Shown: piece after piece, positions 35,122 to 46,800 of the stretch
Layout: every line of letters begins with the position of its first letter
Numbering within the stretch: the first letter of the stretch is position 1
Origin: Labia minor
Taxonomy: Eukaryota; Arthropoda; Insecta; Dermaptera; Spongiphoridae
Assembly: GCA_963082975.1 (NCBI GenBank)
Contig: OY720346.1
Location: 35,739,787 to 35,803,786 of the forward strand
Reading direction: 5' to 3'
DNA length: 64,000 nt
The notes under the pieces: generated by a model
The model's input: the letters and a program-made list of their open reading frames with translations, nothing else
What the model was told of the DNA's origin: nothing
Databases searched by the model: none
Program-made: the position numbers and the translations under genes

Positions 35122-36972
35122 TTAATGAGATGTATGCAGTTGTTTTCTTGAAACAAGAATCTCAATATCTGGCTTAATATTGGAAACTTTTAATCTAAGA
35201 TCCGGCTCTACATTTAATTTGTTTCTATATTTAGACTTAATATAAAATAGTACCGAAAAAGCTTGTTCGCATAAATATGTTGTGCAGAATGGAATCAAGT
35301 GTTGAAGTGCTTTATTTGCAAGCGCAGGATAATCTGACCTGAGAAGTAACCAAAAGTTGCTCAATTCAGTTTTGTTAAATTTTAGTTTATAAGTTGTATC
35401 ACATGATAATTCCACGAGAATATCTTGTTCAGGTGCAGATAAATGTTTAGCATTTGTAATTTCCATATTAAATGGATCTCTGATCCAGTTATTGCAAGGA
35501 TCAGGAGTAGAAAAATACTTCCTGAAGTTGCTTTTCAAAGTAATTAAATGTTCAACAAATAATTGACGCGTTTGATTAAGCAATTTTTCACTGGAGCTTT
35601 CTATGAAATCATTGAGAGTTGGAAAAGACTCATATACACCGTTCTGGATGCGTTTCGACCACAAGTCGATTTTTTTAATCATTGCTTCTATTTTATCTTC
35701 AACTTTAAATATATTTACAACAGTACCTTGCAGGCTCAAATTAAGTTCGTTCAATTTTGTAAAAATATCAGTCAAGTAAGCCACCTTAGCTAACCAGATA
35801 AAATCATTGAAACATTCGGTCAGTTCAAAATGCGCATCTATTAAAAACAATCGTATTTCATCTCGAAGCTCAAAAAGGCGAATGAGTACTTTCCCGCGGG
35901 ACAACCAACGTACATCTGTATGTAATAATAAATGTGTATGTTGACTACCCATTTCCTCACACAAAATTTTAAAAACTCTGGAATTAAGTGGACGAGCCTT
36001 AATGAAATTGACAATTTTAACTACTTCGTCTAATGTTCTTTTCAAATCTGGTGACATATTTTTGGCTGCTAATGATTCTCTGTGAATGCAGCAATGATTC
36101 CAAACAACCTGAGGCGCAACATTTTTAATAAGAGCAATCAATCCAGTTCTTGTACCTGACATTGCACGAGCACCATCAGTGCAAATTCCAACACATTTTG
36201 GCCACTCTATTTCATTTTCGGTTATAAAATTATTCAAACTGTTAAATATGTCATTAGCTGTCGTTCGTGAAGGTAGTGAATCACAAAACAATACATCTTC
36301 TTGTATTTGATTTTCAAACTCATATCTAATGAAAGCTAACAAATTGGCATTATTAGTGACATCAGTACTTTCATCCAATTGTAATGAGTAATAGTGACTT
36401 TTGCGCACTCTCGATATTAATTCTTCTTTTATATTACATGACATGTCTTCAATCCTATTCTTAACCGTATCATTTGATAATGAAATCAAATTTATATCGT
36501 TTGCTGCTTTAGTTCCTAACATTATATTTGTAATTACTTTTGTAGCAGGAAGAATTAATTGCTCTGCTATATTATGCGGCTTTCCTGCTTTAGCAATAAG
36601 TAGAGCTACTTCATATGATGCCATTACTGCTTTCTTACTCATACCACCAGATCCCGTCTTTACCATCAATTTCTGACTTGAATTAAGTTCTTCTTTTTTC
36701 ATTTTAAAAAATTCGATAGACTTACTAACATGCTCGCTGTGCTTTGTTTGTAAATGACGTCTGAGATTAGCAGGTTTCATACTTTCATTGGATAAACTTT
36801 CCTGACATAGAACGCAGACTGGTCTTTCCACATCATTGTTGCAAATATAAGTAAATCCAAATGATAAATAATCATCCGAATATTTTCGTTTCTTGGTAGA
36901 GTTTGCTGTTGATGCCTCATCATCTGATTCTTTCCGTTTCTGTGTTGAACCAGTTTGTAGCCAACGATCCAT
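35122..36972 (-). CDS. hAT transposase, Buster/ZBED5-like, 616 aa, intact
   Basis: Single-exon frame. Residues about 40-80 form a BED-type finger (CNNDVERPVCVLC...HLQTKHSEH). The RNase H-like catalytic fold has the first Asp in YYSLQLDEST and the second in CTDGARAMSG, followed by WNHCCIHRESL, which is typical of the ZBED5/SCAND3 branch. The C-terminal dimerisation region reads LIPFCTTYLCEQAFSVL and IKSKYRNKL. The enzyme would cut and insert the element around it in the nucleus. ATG 36972 is used because the basic, Lys-rich start and the finger follow it. No defect was found. It sits within complete terminal repeats, so it looks like an element's own transposase rather than a domesticated gene. 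Confidence 0.9.
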   Translation of the reverse strand: MDRWLQTGSTQKRKESDDEASTANSTKKRKYSDDYLSFGFTYICNNDVERPVCVLCQESLSNESMKPANLRRHLQTKHSEHVSKSIEFFKMKKEELNSSQKLMVKTGSGGMSKKAVMASYEVALLIAKAGKPHNIAEQLILPATKVITNIMLGTKAANDINLISLSNDTVKNRIEDMSCNIKEELISRVRKSHYYSLQLDESTDVTNNANLLAFIRYEFENQIQEDVLFCDSLPSRTTANDIFNSLNNFITENEIEWPKCVGICTDGARAMSGTRTGLIALIKNVAPQVVWNHCCIHRESLAAKNMSPDLKRTLDEVVKIVNFIKARPLNSRVFKILCEEMGSQHTHLLLHTDVRWLSRGKVLIRLFELRDEIRLFLIDAHFELTECFNDFIWLAKVAYLTDIFTKLNELNLSLQGTVVNIFKVEDKIEAMIKKIDLWSKRIQNGVYESFPTLNDFIESSSEKLLNQTRQLFVEHLITLKSNFRKYFSTPDPCNNWIRDPFNMEITNAKHLSAPEQDILVELSCDTTYKLKFNKTELSNFWLLLRSDYPALANKALQHLIPFCTTYLCEQAFSVLFYIKSKYRNKLNVEPDLRLKVSNIKPDIEILVSRKQLHTSH

Positions 36973-37079
36973 TTTATGGAGTAATTTATTAACATTGAAC
37001 TACAATAATATAAATATGATATAAATATAATATAAATATAACGAATTATTATTTACTAGCTATGTTTTAATATGATTTT

Positions 37080-37560
37080 AAATGAATGTTTTAATATCAT
37101 TTTAAATGAATGTTTTAAATCATTTTAATAAATGTTTTAAATCATTTTAAATAAATGATTTAATATCATTTTAAATGAATATTAATTTATATAATAAATA
37201 TATTTCGTAATTTGATTCTAAAATATTATTAATTTCGTAATTTGATTCTAAAATATTATTAAAATAAATATTTTTTATTCATAAAACTAACTTATACTTA
37301 CTCTCAAAAACAGCCTTTCTGGGAAATTGCAAAATGTGTTTAGTGTTTTTATAAAATAATGATCATGCAAATTACACTAAAAATTAAAAAAAATTATTAG
37401 CTATAATAAACTATTATTAGCTATAATTTAATTATAATTAATTAAATTAATAAAAATAATTTAAAGATACAACTCGTTGAGAAATGAACTTATAATTAAC
37501 ATTAATAAAAATAATTTAAAGATACAACTCGTTGAGAAATGAACTTATAATTAACATTTG
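37080..37560. repeat. Cluster of local tandem duplications inside the hAT element
   Basis: Repeats include ATCATTTTAAATGAATGTTT-type units (37085-37190), a twofold unit ATTTCGTAATTTGATTCTAA (37203-37262), and a twofold unit of about 55 bp containing AAAGATACAACTCGTTGAGA (37447-37557). Confidence 0.75.
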
Positions 37561-38269
37561 CTTTAAAACTGTTTAAAACCCCAGAGTGGACGCTGACAAT
37601 TTGGGTTTTTCCGGGTAAGACTGTCCCCTCCCCTGGTTTTCCCCAATAACAAAGTGAAAGAAAATTCCCTTATATGCCTCCCCTTCCGAGCCCCTAAGAG
37701 GGGTTATTTTAAAGGAACAATCGAAAAATGATTTTAAATGAATGAATGGATGAAAATTCAAATTTTATATATAGTTTTTTATATATGTTTATTTATTCAC
37801 AAAAAATTAATTGACATAATTATCAATTTAATAAAATAAAATAGTATTATTAATAGTATTAAATTATAGCCGTAATTCTCTAGGAGGATATAGTTAAACA
37901 ATGAACTTTAAATATTTATATATGTATATATTTTTACGATGATTTTTTTCCGAGGACCGCGGACCCCCAGTAAAGGCTTCGCGGACCCCCAGGGGTCCGC
38001 GGACCACAGTTTAAGAACCACTGGTGTAGCAAGTGGCGAACGTAGTTTTTCTAAAATGAAATTAATTAAAACTTACTTAAGAACAAATATGCCACAAGTT
38101 AAGCTAAATAGTTTGGCGTTAATTAGCATTAAGAATGATATATGTGAATTAGATGCTAAAACCATTATGTCCAATTTTTTGTATACTAAATACATATTTA
38201 ATAAATAGTAATTAAAAATATTTAATATAATTTTATATATAATTTTAATGATAAGAAACTTGAGATAAA

Positions 38270-38725
38270 TTATTATCTCATACAAGCACTGTTGGGCCAT
38301 GGTTGCTTCAAAAGCTACTTGTATATAGTTGGAAGGGCAGAAACGGCAACTTGTCCGAATTGTAACTACGAAGTAGACAACGCGGAACATACCTTGTTTA
38401 TCTGTGAAAGATGGAAATCGAAGGAGGATTTAAAAAATCGTCTGGGTATTGAGATCTCCTTAGAAAATTTAATCGACTAATTGATAACAAATAGAGAAGT
38501 GGGGACTTATTAACCATTTAATAAAATAAATAATTGAATCGAAAGAAAAGCAGTTGAAGACGAAAAAATAACCTCAAATCTAGGATAGATGCTATGCCGA
38601 AAAGCGATTCCTACCGTGGAAACCGGATTGTAAAATAAAATAGGAGTAGGTGTTTTAGTCGGTAGATCGTCTGGCACGGAGCCCGACACTTTGTGCGTAA
38701 AAGCATTTCACCTACTATATATATA
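38270..38725 (+). pseudogene. R1-like LINE 3' fragment
   Basis: Open stretch LLGHGCFKSYLYIVG then CPNCNYEVDNAEHTLFICERW, the R1-type C-terminal finger also seen in the intact LINE at the left edge (LSGHGCF, EHVFFEC). The frame stops at 38480. A 3' UTR follows, with a closing (TA)n tract at 38715-38730. It is a 5'-truncated copy. Confidence 0.75.
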
Positions 38726-38763
38726 TATAATGATAAGAAACTGTTAAAAAAGTTTTAAAATAA

Positions 38764-38828
38764 TAGGGGGGGGGGCGCTAGGATAAAAATTGCATGCGGG
38801 CGCTGAGGACCCTAGCGCCGGCCCTGGA
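38764..38828. repeat. Relic of a short inverted-repeat element (GGGCCGGCGCTAGG ends)
   Basis: GGCGCTAGG at 38774 and CCTAGCGCCGGCCCTGG at 38811 are inverted ends only about 30 bp apart. A related end, AGGGCCGGTTCTAGGGT, occurs at 52581, so this is a repeated family. Here nearly all the interior has been lost. Confidence 0.5.
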
Positions 38829-39479
38829 CATCAAAATCATTTTTAAATCATTAAAACAAAAACCGATAACTGGGATATGACGGAACAGCATCACCATACG
38901 TTTCTAAAAGTGTTTGATGGGCATTTCTTCAAATCAAACAACTAAAGTAATTAAAGTCGAAAATGCAATTTTGAGCGTTTCAAGGTTTGCTTCTATACAC
39001 ACTGAATAACTCCATAATACTAAATGGAAAACAGTTATGTTATGTAAAGAAATCTCATAAACATCAAATTTAATAGTTAGGTTAGTTTGTTTGCATTGAT
39101 ACTTCGCATCTTAACCAAATAGATGTCGCTGATCAAAATACATGCAAGCACCTATTAAATATAAATATATCAATTCATATTTTTGAATGATTTTTTCATC
39201 TTCCCATTTTTATTTATTTTGTTTATTTATTTATTTCTACTGTACGTTTTTATAGATCCTAAAATCTGATTTGATATTTTATTTATTCTTTTATTATTTA
39301 TATTAAATCGATTAAATTAACACGCAAGTTTATTTATTATTAGATATTAATTACACCAAATTGTGCCGTCAGGGAGAGAGAGAGAGAGTGAGGGAGGGAT
39401 ATAATACAAACAGATGATTAATCAATAATAGACAATGAAATATGTTGAAAACAATGATATAAACCACCGACAAAAGACA

Positions 39480-42400
39480 ATGCACTTAGCTATTTTGGTT
39501 TTGATTTTAAGTGTGAAAATCAATGGATGCCTATCGAAAAACTTACAATGTGTTTTTCTGCAAGATCTTCTCAGGAGATTGAATATACGATGTTTATTTA
39601 TTATTAATGATAACCTATCCATTCAATTCGGTATTTATTATTTTACTTTTTATTGTAAAATTAATTTCTATGTGAAGAAATTAAGTAAATTATTGATTAA
39701 TTATTTTTTAAAAGAAATTTAGTATATTTTGAAGAAATTTTTGCAATTTTTAAATGTGTACTATGATGAGGTTTCAATTCGGGTTTTATTTTATATTTTA
39801 AGGAGAGGGGTTTAAAGTTAAATTCCAAATTAAAATAAAATAATGTTTAAAAATAAGTTAATAAAAATAACTAAATGTTTGGTTTTCTCAATTTTTTGAA
39901 TTTAATTCTTTTAGAACATCTTGAAATTTAGTACTACATATACATATTATGTACAGTATAATCAAACAATCCGTGGTCACTAAAATCATGGGGCCTAAGA
40001 TAATCGAATATTTCAATGAAAAGTATACTTGGTATTTTTTAAAATTCATTTTTATTTTTATAATTAACTAGCTATCACATTAACTATTTTGACTTATATT
40101 ATAGATATCATACTTTCAATATTTAACTAATTTCAATTTTTAGATTTATTTTACATATTAAGTATTTATTAGACTGAAGCCCAATGCATATATTAATTAT
40201 GTATATTAATATACTTTAAACATAGTCGTTTTATGTCTCTTCTAAACTAAATTCGTAATTTACATTTTAACGTTAAGTTTACCGTAATTACTGGCATTAA
40301 TCTGAAAATGTAAATTATTATTCTATATCAAAATTATTCATTACAAAAATTAGAAATATCAAACTTTTCAATTCATACATTTATGTAATTCAATCTTTTT
40401 TAATGCTATATTTTCTCTCGTTTTCCAACATTTAATTTAAATTTATCAGTATGCAGCATTTGAATACTATAACTATATATAAAGAATTGCTTTAAAATAA
40501 ATAACTTTTTTTTAATTATTTTTAATGTTTAAAAATTAAAATTTTGAGATTAAATAAAGAAAATCATTATAAGATTTATATACAAAAAATCATGTTTAGA
40601 TTTGTCCATAAATCATCAAAATTTTCTTATGGACAAGAGAAACGAGATGAATCTTCATATTGCTTTTTATTTTTATTTATTTGTTTTTTAATAATATTGT
40701 AATTTTCTTAATTTATACAGAGACAAAAATGTGTCCAAATATAATCGTGGGACGATTAACAATTCAATCGAAATTGTGTCCAACTGCTCGAAAAAGATGT
40801 CCCAGAGGACCACGAATTTTACTTTTGGAACCATCATCTGTCACAAATCAAAAACTTAGAAAGGTAAAGCATAAAATTGTACAAAAAGTGATGTTTAGGA
40901 GAAAATATTAGATAATATCTAATTTTAACTAAGGATTTTTTTTTCAGATTTTATTTACACATTGTGATCTGGATAACATTTTTTTAATGTCCTTCAATCA
41001 AACATATTCCGTTTCTGATTATGAAAAATTGTTTAATGGAGTATACATCAGTATGAATTGTCGTTTTTTGGTTGTCACACCTCATTCGCATGATGGCTTT
41101 GTCTGGTCAGAAATATTTCGATATGCTTCATCCAATCCAATCGAAATAAAATCTTATGGTGTTTGGGAATCCACTGCCGGATTTAATATTAAACGATTGC
41201 CTAACATTTATAAACAACGACACAATCTTCAAGGAATCCCATTACGAATGGGCATTAGTAATGTAAATAAAAACATGCATTTCTTTAACTTTAAGTTTTA
41301 TTGGCTGTGTGATCTTATATGTATTATTCCAATAGAAAATACAAATAGATTTCATAGTTTATGATAATAATTTATCTGATTAGATATATTAATATCCCAG
41401 ACCATGAACTTCTAGAACGTATTCATAATTTCATAGTAAGATTGAAAACATGCTAATGGGGTCATACCGAACTTATATATATAGTTCAATATAAATATTA
41501 AACGTAGTAACATTGATATCACTCTAGACTTTCAATTTGGACCATTTTCACCCGTAGTTGGTCTCGATTTCTTTTGGTCAGCTCCCATCTTTCGGAGCCA
41601 TATGTTGAGATGGGTTTAACAATGGCTTTATATTTTGTGGCTTATGTCCAACAGATGATACTTGGGTTTCACAAAACCGCATTGAGCTGGTTAATATCCC
41701 GTCTACCTTGACCAATCTTGTATAAAATGTCTTTCCAGCTTTTTGAAGACCGACATAGGCGAAGAAGGACAACCACTCATCAAGTGGTATAATGTAATAT
41801 AATATAATAATACAACCATGTATTCCGTCTTTTTTGTGTTTATAGAGAGTCTCTAGTCATATACTTTGTTCACCTATGTAGCATATATGTGGCATCGTTT
41901 GCATTTTTGGCAATTAGGACCTTGTCATCCGCAACTTGGTGAGTATATATTTTATATAAATTCTGAAAAGCGAGTGGGTTATGCAGCAACTCTGAAGAAT
42001 CCCCTTAGTTAATTCAAACTTGTGAAATTTTGTTGTATATTCATTGTAGCTACTGATTCGTTTTTTCTCCCTGCATTAATATAATCTGGGTTCATTTTAT
42101 TCTCAGCCGTTGAAGTCCATATCATTCTTAGAAGAAGCCTTGAGCAAATCTACATATTCCTACCAGATAGACGGGTTTTCCACGTTGAAGTCATTTTCCT
42201 CAAATTTTTTCAGTTCATAAATGTGGTTCATGTAGAACCTTCCAGCACTAAAACCACTTTGTTCTTCGAACTATGAGAAGTTTTCTTTTTCTTTTAAAAA
42301 TTTTACCGTAAATTCAACCTAAGAAGCTCATGACACTTAGGCTTCTTCTGAAATCTTGTCTATTACCATCTTATAAAAGAGTGTTATGTATATTATTCCT

Positions 42401-43783
42401 ACTCTAATGGAATTCGTTACTTTTTATAGACTCGCCAAAAGAAGTTCTAGAAGAATTGTTGGGGTGGACTTAATCAATTCTATTGCTATCTATCTAAATC
42501 CTGGAGCTTTTCAATTTTTCATAGTTCTAAGGGCAGTCAATAACTCATCATGATCAAAAATGTTTGTCTCCTCTCAGAAAGGAATACCCCATAGTATGTT
42601 TTCTAGGACTGTATTTGAATAAGTTCCAGACATTCTTTATCAGTGTGATTTGCTTTTCAAGAGTCTTGAGAGTATTCCATGCTAAGTTAAAACGAAAATT
42701 TTCTTTCCATTAATTATACATAAATGCTAATAACATGCTAAATTCCAATAATCTTTCTTCAGTGTATTGATTTGTTTTCTTGATTTCATTTTGCACTCTA
42801 ATATATACTTTTTGATCTTTACTAGTTGTCAGCCATTAGCGGTGTAGGAGCTTTTTTTTCTATTATTTGGCTTTCCAACTCTTATGGCTACTATGTTCGT
42901 TCTGTTTTTATCTTTATTCCTATTTCCCCAAAAACTTTAGAAACCCCTTAAGTAACACATTTTTTTTTATTTTTCTGTACAAATCGTTAGGGGTATTCTA
43001 AATATAAAAAATGGCCAACTCGTTATTAAACATTTTTAATTATTCTTAATTAAAAATAATGATTTATCCTTGTGTTTAAACAGATAGAATTTAAATAATA
43101 ATAATTTTATTAATAATTAATTATTTAATTTATTAATACGATTATTAATTATTTGTTCAAGAGAATTTTTTAGAAAATGTTTCAAACTCTATTTTATAGA
43201 ATTCATGTTTTTTATTTAACTATTAATTAAACTAATACTCTACTGCAAATTAAAACTTTATAAATAATAATAATAATTTTGAATTAGTAATTTTACTGGT
43301 AGAATCGTTTACTGCCAGTAGATTGTAATCAAAATTGAACAAGTATCAAATCAATTAAAAGAACTACAAGATAATAAAGATAGGAATCCCTTGTGACAGT
43401 AGTTTAAATTAAATTAGAATTTTATATTGCAATACAAAAATAAAATGATTCTATTTTTCAAATATTATTTAATGTAAAATTATTTTACTAATCTTAATCT
43501 AGCATGAATGTTGTTAAAGATTTTTTTTATTTATTTTTTCTTTCTCTGATTTTATTTCTATATATATTTGAAAAATTACAATTGATCATTTATATTATTA
43601 ACTTATATTATTTAATCCTATTTATATTAAATTATTTTGGAAATAATCAATTAATAATCAATTGATATGGAAATTTTCTGATAAACAGTTTAATTGAATG
43701 TATTAATGGGTTTTCTTTCTATATCGAGTTCAACTTAATTCTAAATTAAACGTAGTATAACGCAATTAATTAAACTATAAACT

Positions 43784-43824
<41 letters not shown>

Positions 43825-46800
43825 ATAATATAAATATTAATTAATAATAATTAATATAATATTATTATATATATTTTTATTTTTAATTAATCAAAATTAT
43901 ACAGTCTAAATTTCATCATCAGCTAATATATATTAATTAAATAAAATATAATTTAATAACGAATGAATAGAATGAGAATGATCGTATAAACTTAAAACGA
44001 TAATAACGAAAATACTAGTACTTAAATGTTGTTTTATTTTAGCTTCCACCAAATTCATGGTCAGAAAATAATGGAACAAAATTTGGAGGTATTGTATTTG
44101 ATGTCTGGATGTCAATTGCAAGATATTTGAATGTCAGGTAACATTTATTTGTCCTTGAATTGCATAATTTTATTTATTTATTTAAAGCCTTTTTGGTTTT
44201 ACATTAATAATCTTACGTACTAAAGAATTTACATATGTATATTAAAATAATTTTACATTATTATACTATATATCATTTGATATAATCTATAATAAAAAAA
44301 GGTTTTTGTCTGCACATTGCTCAGAATTTAAAATTTTTTGCATATCTTTGCGTTTCATGACCTCTAGAATCCAAAAGTGACTAGAATTTTTCATGTCTGT
44401 CTGTCTGTCCGGTAAATAACTATGTTATAGACTCAAAATTGGCTGAACCGATTCCTATGAAATTACATCACAAAATTCTTATATACCTCTATAGTAATAT
44501 AGGCTATAAATTTTATTAATATCTAATCAATAATCGCAGAAATTAATTTTTTAAAGTTTATATAATGCTCCGTGTTGTTCATTCAAGAGCCTCTCGCGGT
44601 TCACTGGCCCTAGCGGAATCATTTTCAGAATGAATATAAATTATTGTAGCAATTAATTAAAAAATGTTCTCATTTTAATTAATTTAATAAAATATTTAGA
44701 TCATATTTTTATCTTATATTATTTTTTATTTATTCTTTATTTATTTGAATATTTCTTCTTTTCTATAATATATAATAATAAATAAATTTTATCAATGTCT
44801 AATATAAAAATCAGAATATATTATTTATAATGTTTTATGAAAACAAAAATATTTTCAAAACGTCAATTAAAATGACTAAATTATATTATTTTTATTTTTG
44901 TTTCAATTATTAATTACAACTATATTTTAAGAGCAAAAATGATTTCTTGGTTATATGAAATTAAAATATGATTTTTTAGACAAATGATATAAACGAGATG
45001 TTTTAAATTTTTGTCTTTTTTATATCTTCAAATTTGTCTTGAAGGTAGTAAAAAAAAGAGTAAGATGCGGAAATCAATTGTAAAATATTAGGTTACCCAG
45101 ACGACTTAAATTTAATAGGAGATTTGGGAATTGCAATTACAAATAGCGAGGAAAAATTAATCGTGGTAGGAAAAGAGATGGGGCTTGAAATTAATAGTGA
45201 TAAGAAAAAATATTTAGTAACAAAGAGGTACAGCATTAACATACAAAATCTTAATATACAAAATATAGAATTTGAATATGTAGAAAAATTGAATGTAATC
45301 ACGAAGGATATTAATATTTGAGAAGAATTTAAATCGAGGTTGCAATCGGGAAACGCCTGTTATCATGCAGTAAAGAGGCCTATCTCACATCAAAATTATT
45401 ATCAAAGGGAATCAAAATTAAAATATATAAAACAATTATTTTGTCTGTTGTTATATATGAGTGGGAGGCATGGTCTATGACCTTAGGAGATGAGAGTAGA
45501 TTCAGAGTATTTGAGAATAGGATTCTTCCCAGCATTTATGGGCCAAAGAAAGATGAGGACACCAGGGAATGGCGGAGACGGCATAAGGAGGAATTGCATG
45601 ATCTCAATGCATCTTCAGAAATAGTTAGGGTTATAAAAGCGAGAAGGCTGCGATAGGCGGGGCACTTGGCTAGAATGGGAGAGAAAAAAAAGATATTGGT
45701 GGGGTGTCCGATTGGAAAACGCCCGCTTGGAAGACCAAGGACTACTTTCAACCAAATACTATGTTCCACTCGGGGGTAAAGGGGGCGGAGGTGTGAAGAA
45801 CGACGAAGACGCTCTGAGCAGCTAGTATTATAATAAAAGTAAAAAAATTGCAATAGCAAACAAAAAAAAAACATAATATAAGTTTCTTTAAACCAGACCC
45901 TAAGGACCCTAATCTTTAATTCTAGATTTTAGTTCAACCTCTTTATTTTTTTATAATCCATTTATAGACGAGAATTTATGAATTGTAGAATAACCAAATT
46001 AAATTATCATATAATTCTTTAGAATTAATTTTAATTTCTTTTTGTCACTGGACGCTCGAACAGTGCAGTCGCTTGATAACGATTGCAGAAGTAGCAATCG
46101 AAACGTTGTGTATATGTTTGTATTTTTTGAATAAATTTACAATAACAAATATCAATATGTGGTTTAATTTACAAAATTCCGTTATAAATTTTAATTTCAA
46201 TTTAAATCTAATATATTAATTAAGAAATTTTATTTTCACATTAAAATTTTAATCTATATATATAAAGGAGACTGTTTGTATGTATGTATGTAATTCGTTT
46301 ACTTTTTTGCTGTCATAGTTTAATATGTTAAAATGTAAGTTATTTACATTTTAACATAAAATAGAAAATATATTATTTAAGGATTAAAGAATAAAAATAG
46401 AAAGTAAATTAGTGAATATTTTAAAAATTAGACAATTTGTGGAAATTGAAATAACTAAGAAATGAGAGGTGGAGGGGATGAGGAGAGAGGTGAGAGTGTG
46501 TGTGAGCGGGAGAGAGAGAGATTTAAAGTTTATATATAGTTCTCCGTGTTGTTCATTCAAGAGCCAGGCGTGGCCCACTGACTGGCGGACTCATTTTACA
46601 CAATGTATATAACTAGCAATCAAAGAATTATTATAAATTTTAACTTTTTATTTTAAATTCTAATATTCAAATATCATTTCAATTAAATAATTTATTCTAA
46701 AAGTTCTCATTTTAATTAATTTAATAAAATATTTAAATCATATTTAACTTAAATTATTTTGTATTTATTCTTTCCATATTTGAATAGGTACTTCTTTTAT

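Larger units (their letters stand above)
34736..38023 (-). mobile_element. Complete Buster-like hAT transposon
   Basis: The ends CATAGGTTCTTAAACT and inverse CAGTGGTTCTTAAACT are flanked by 8-bp duplications GTGTAGCA (34728-34735 and 38024-38031). Short CGGACCCCC motifs recur just inside both ends, probable subterminal sites. It carries one intact transposase gene on the minus strand. The region right of that gene has several local tandem duplications. The length is 3,288 bp. Everything needed for an autonomous copy seems present, although the left terminal repeat has two changes. Confidence 0.9.
33270..38208 (+). pseudogene. ZMYM1-like hAT transposase pseudogene, split by another hAT element
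   Basis: Fragments in order on the plus strand: YYSIILDC (33424 on), GQGYHNGANM after a frameshift, NPRAFFVPCAAHTLNLII, SDTRWESKINAI, then IALRILLTLPISVA at 34690-34735. The next residues, SGERSFSKMKLIKTYLRTNM and the rest of the dimerisation domain, resume at 38032 after a 3.3-kb insertion. This order is that of ZMYM1-like hAT transposases. There are several stops and frameshifts, so it was dead or dying before or after the insertion. The break point carries the 8-bp duplication GTGTAGCA. Confidence 0.85.

Noticed and set aside
35563..36676. Plus-strand frames inside the hAT transposase
   Set aside because: They are antisense to an intact 616-codon transposase.
39435..39479. Upstream in-frame ATG for the ionotropic receptor
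   Set aside because: It would put 15 polar residues before the signal peptide; the ATG at 39480 gives a normal leader.
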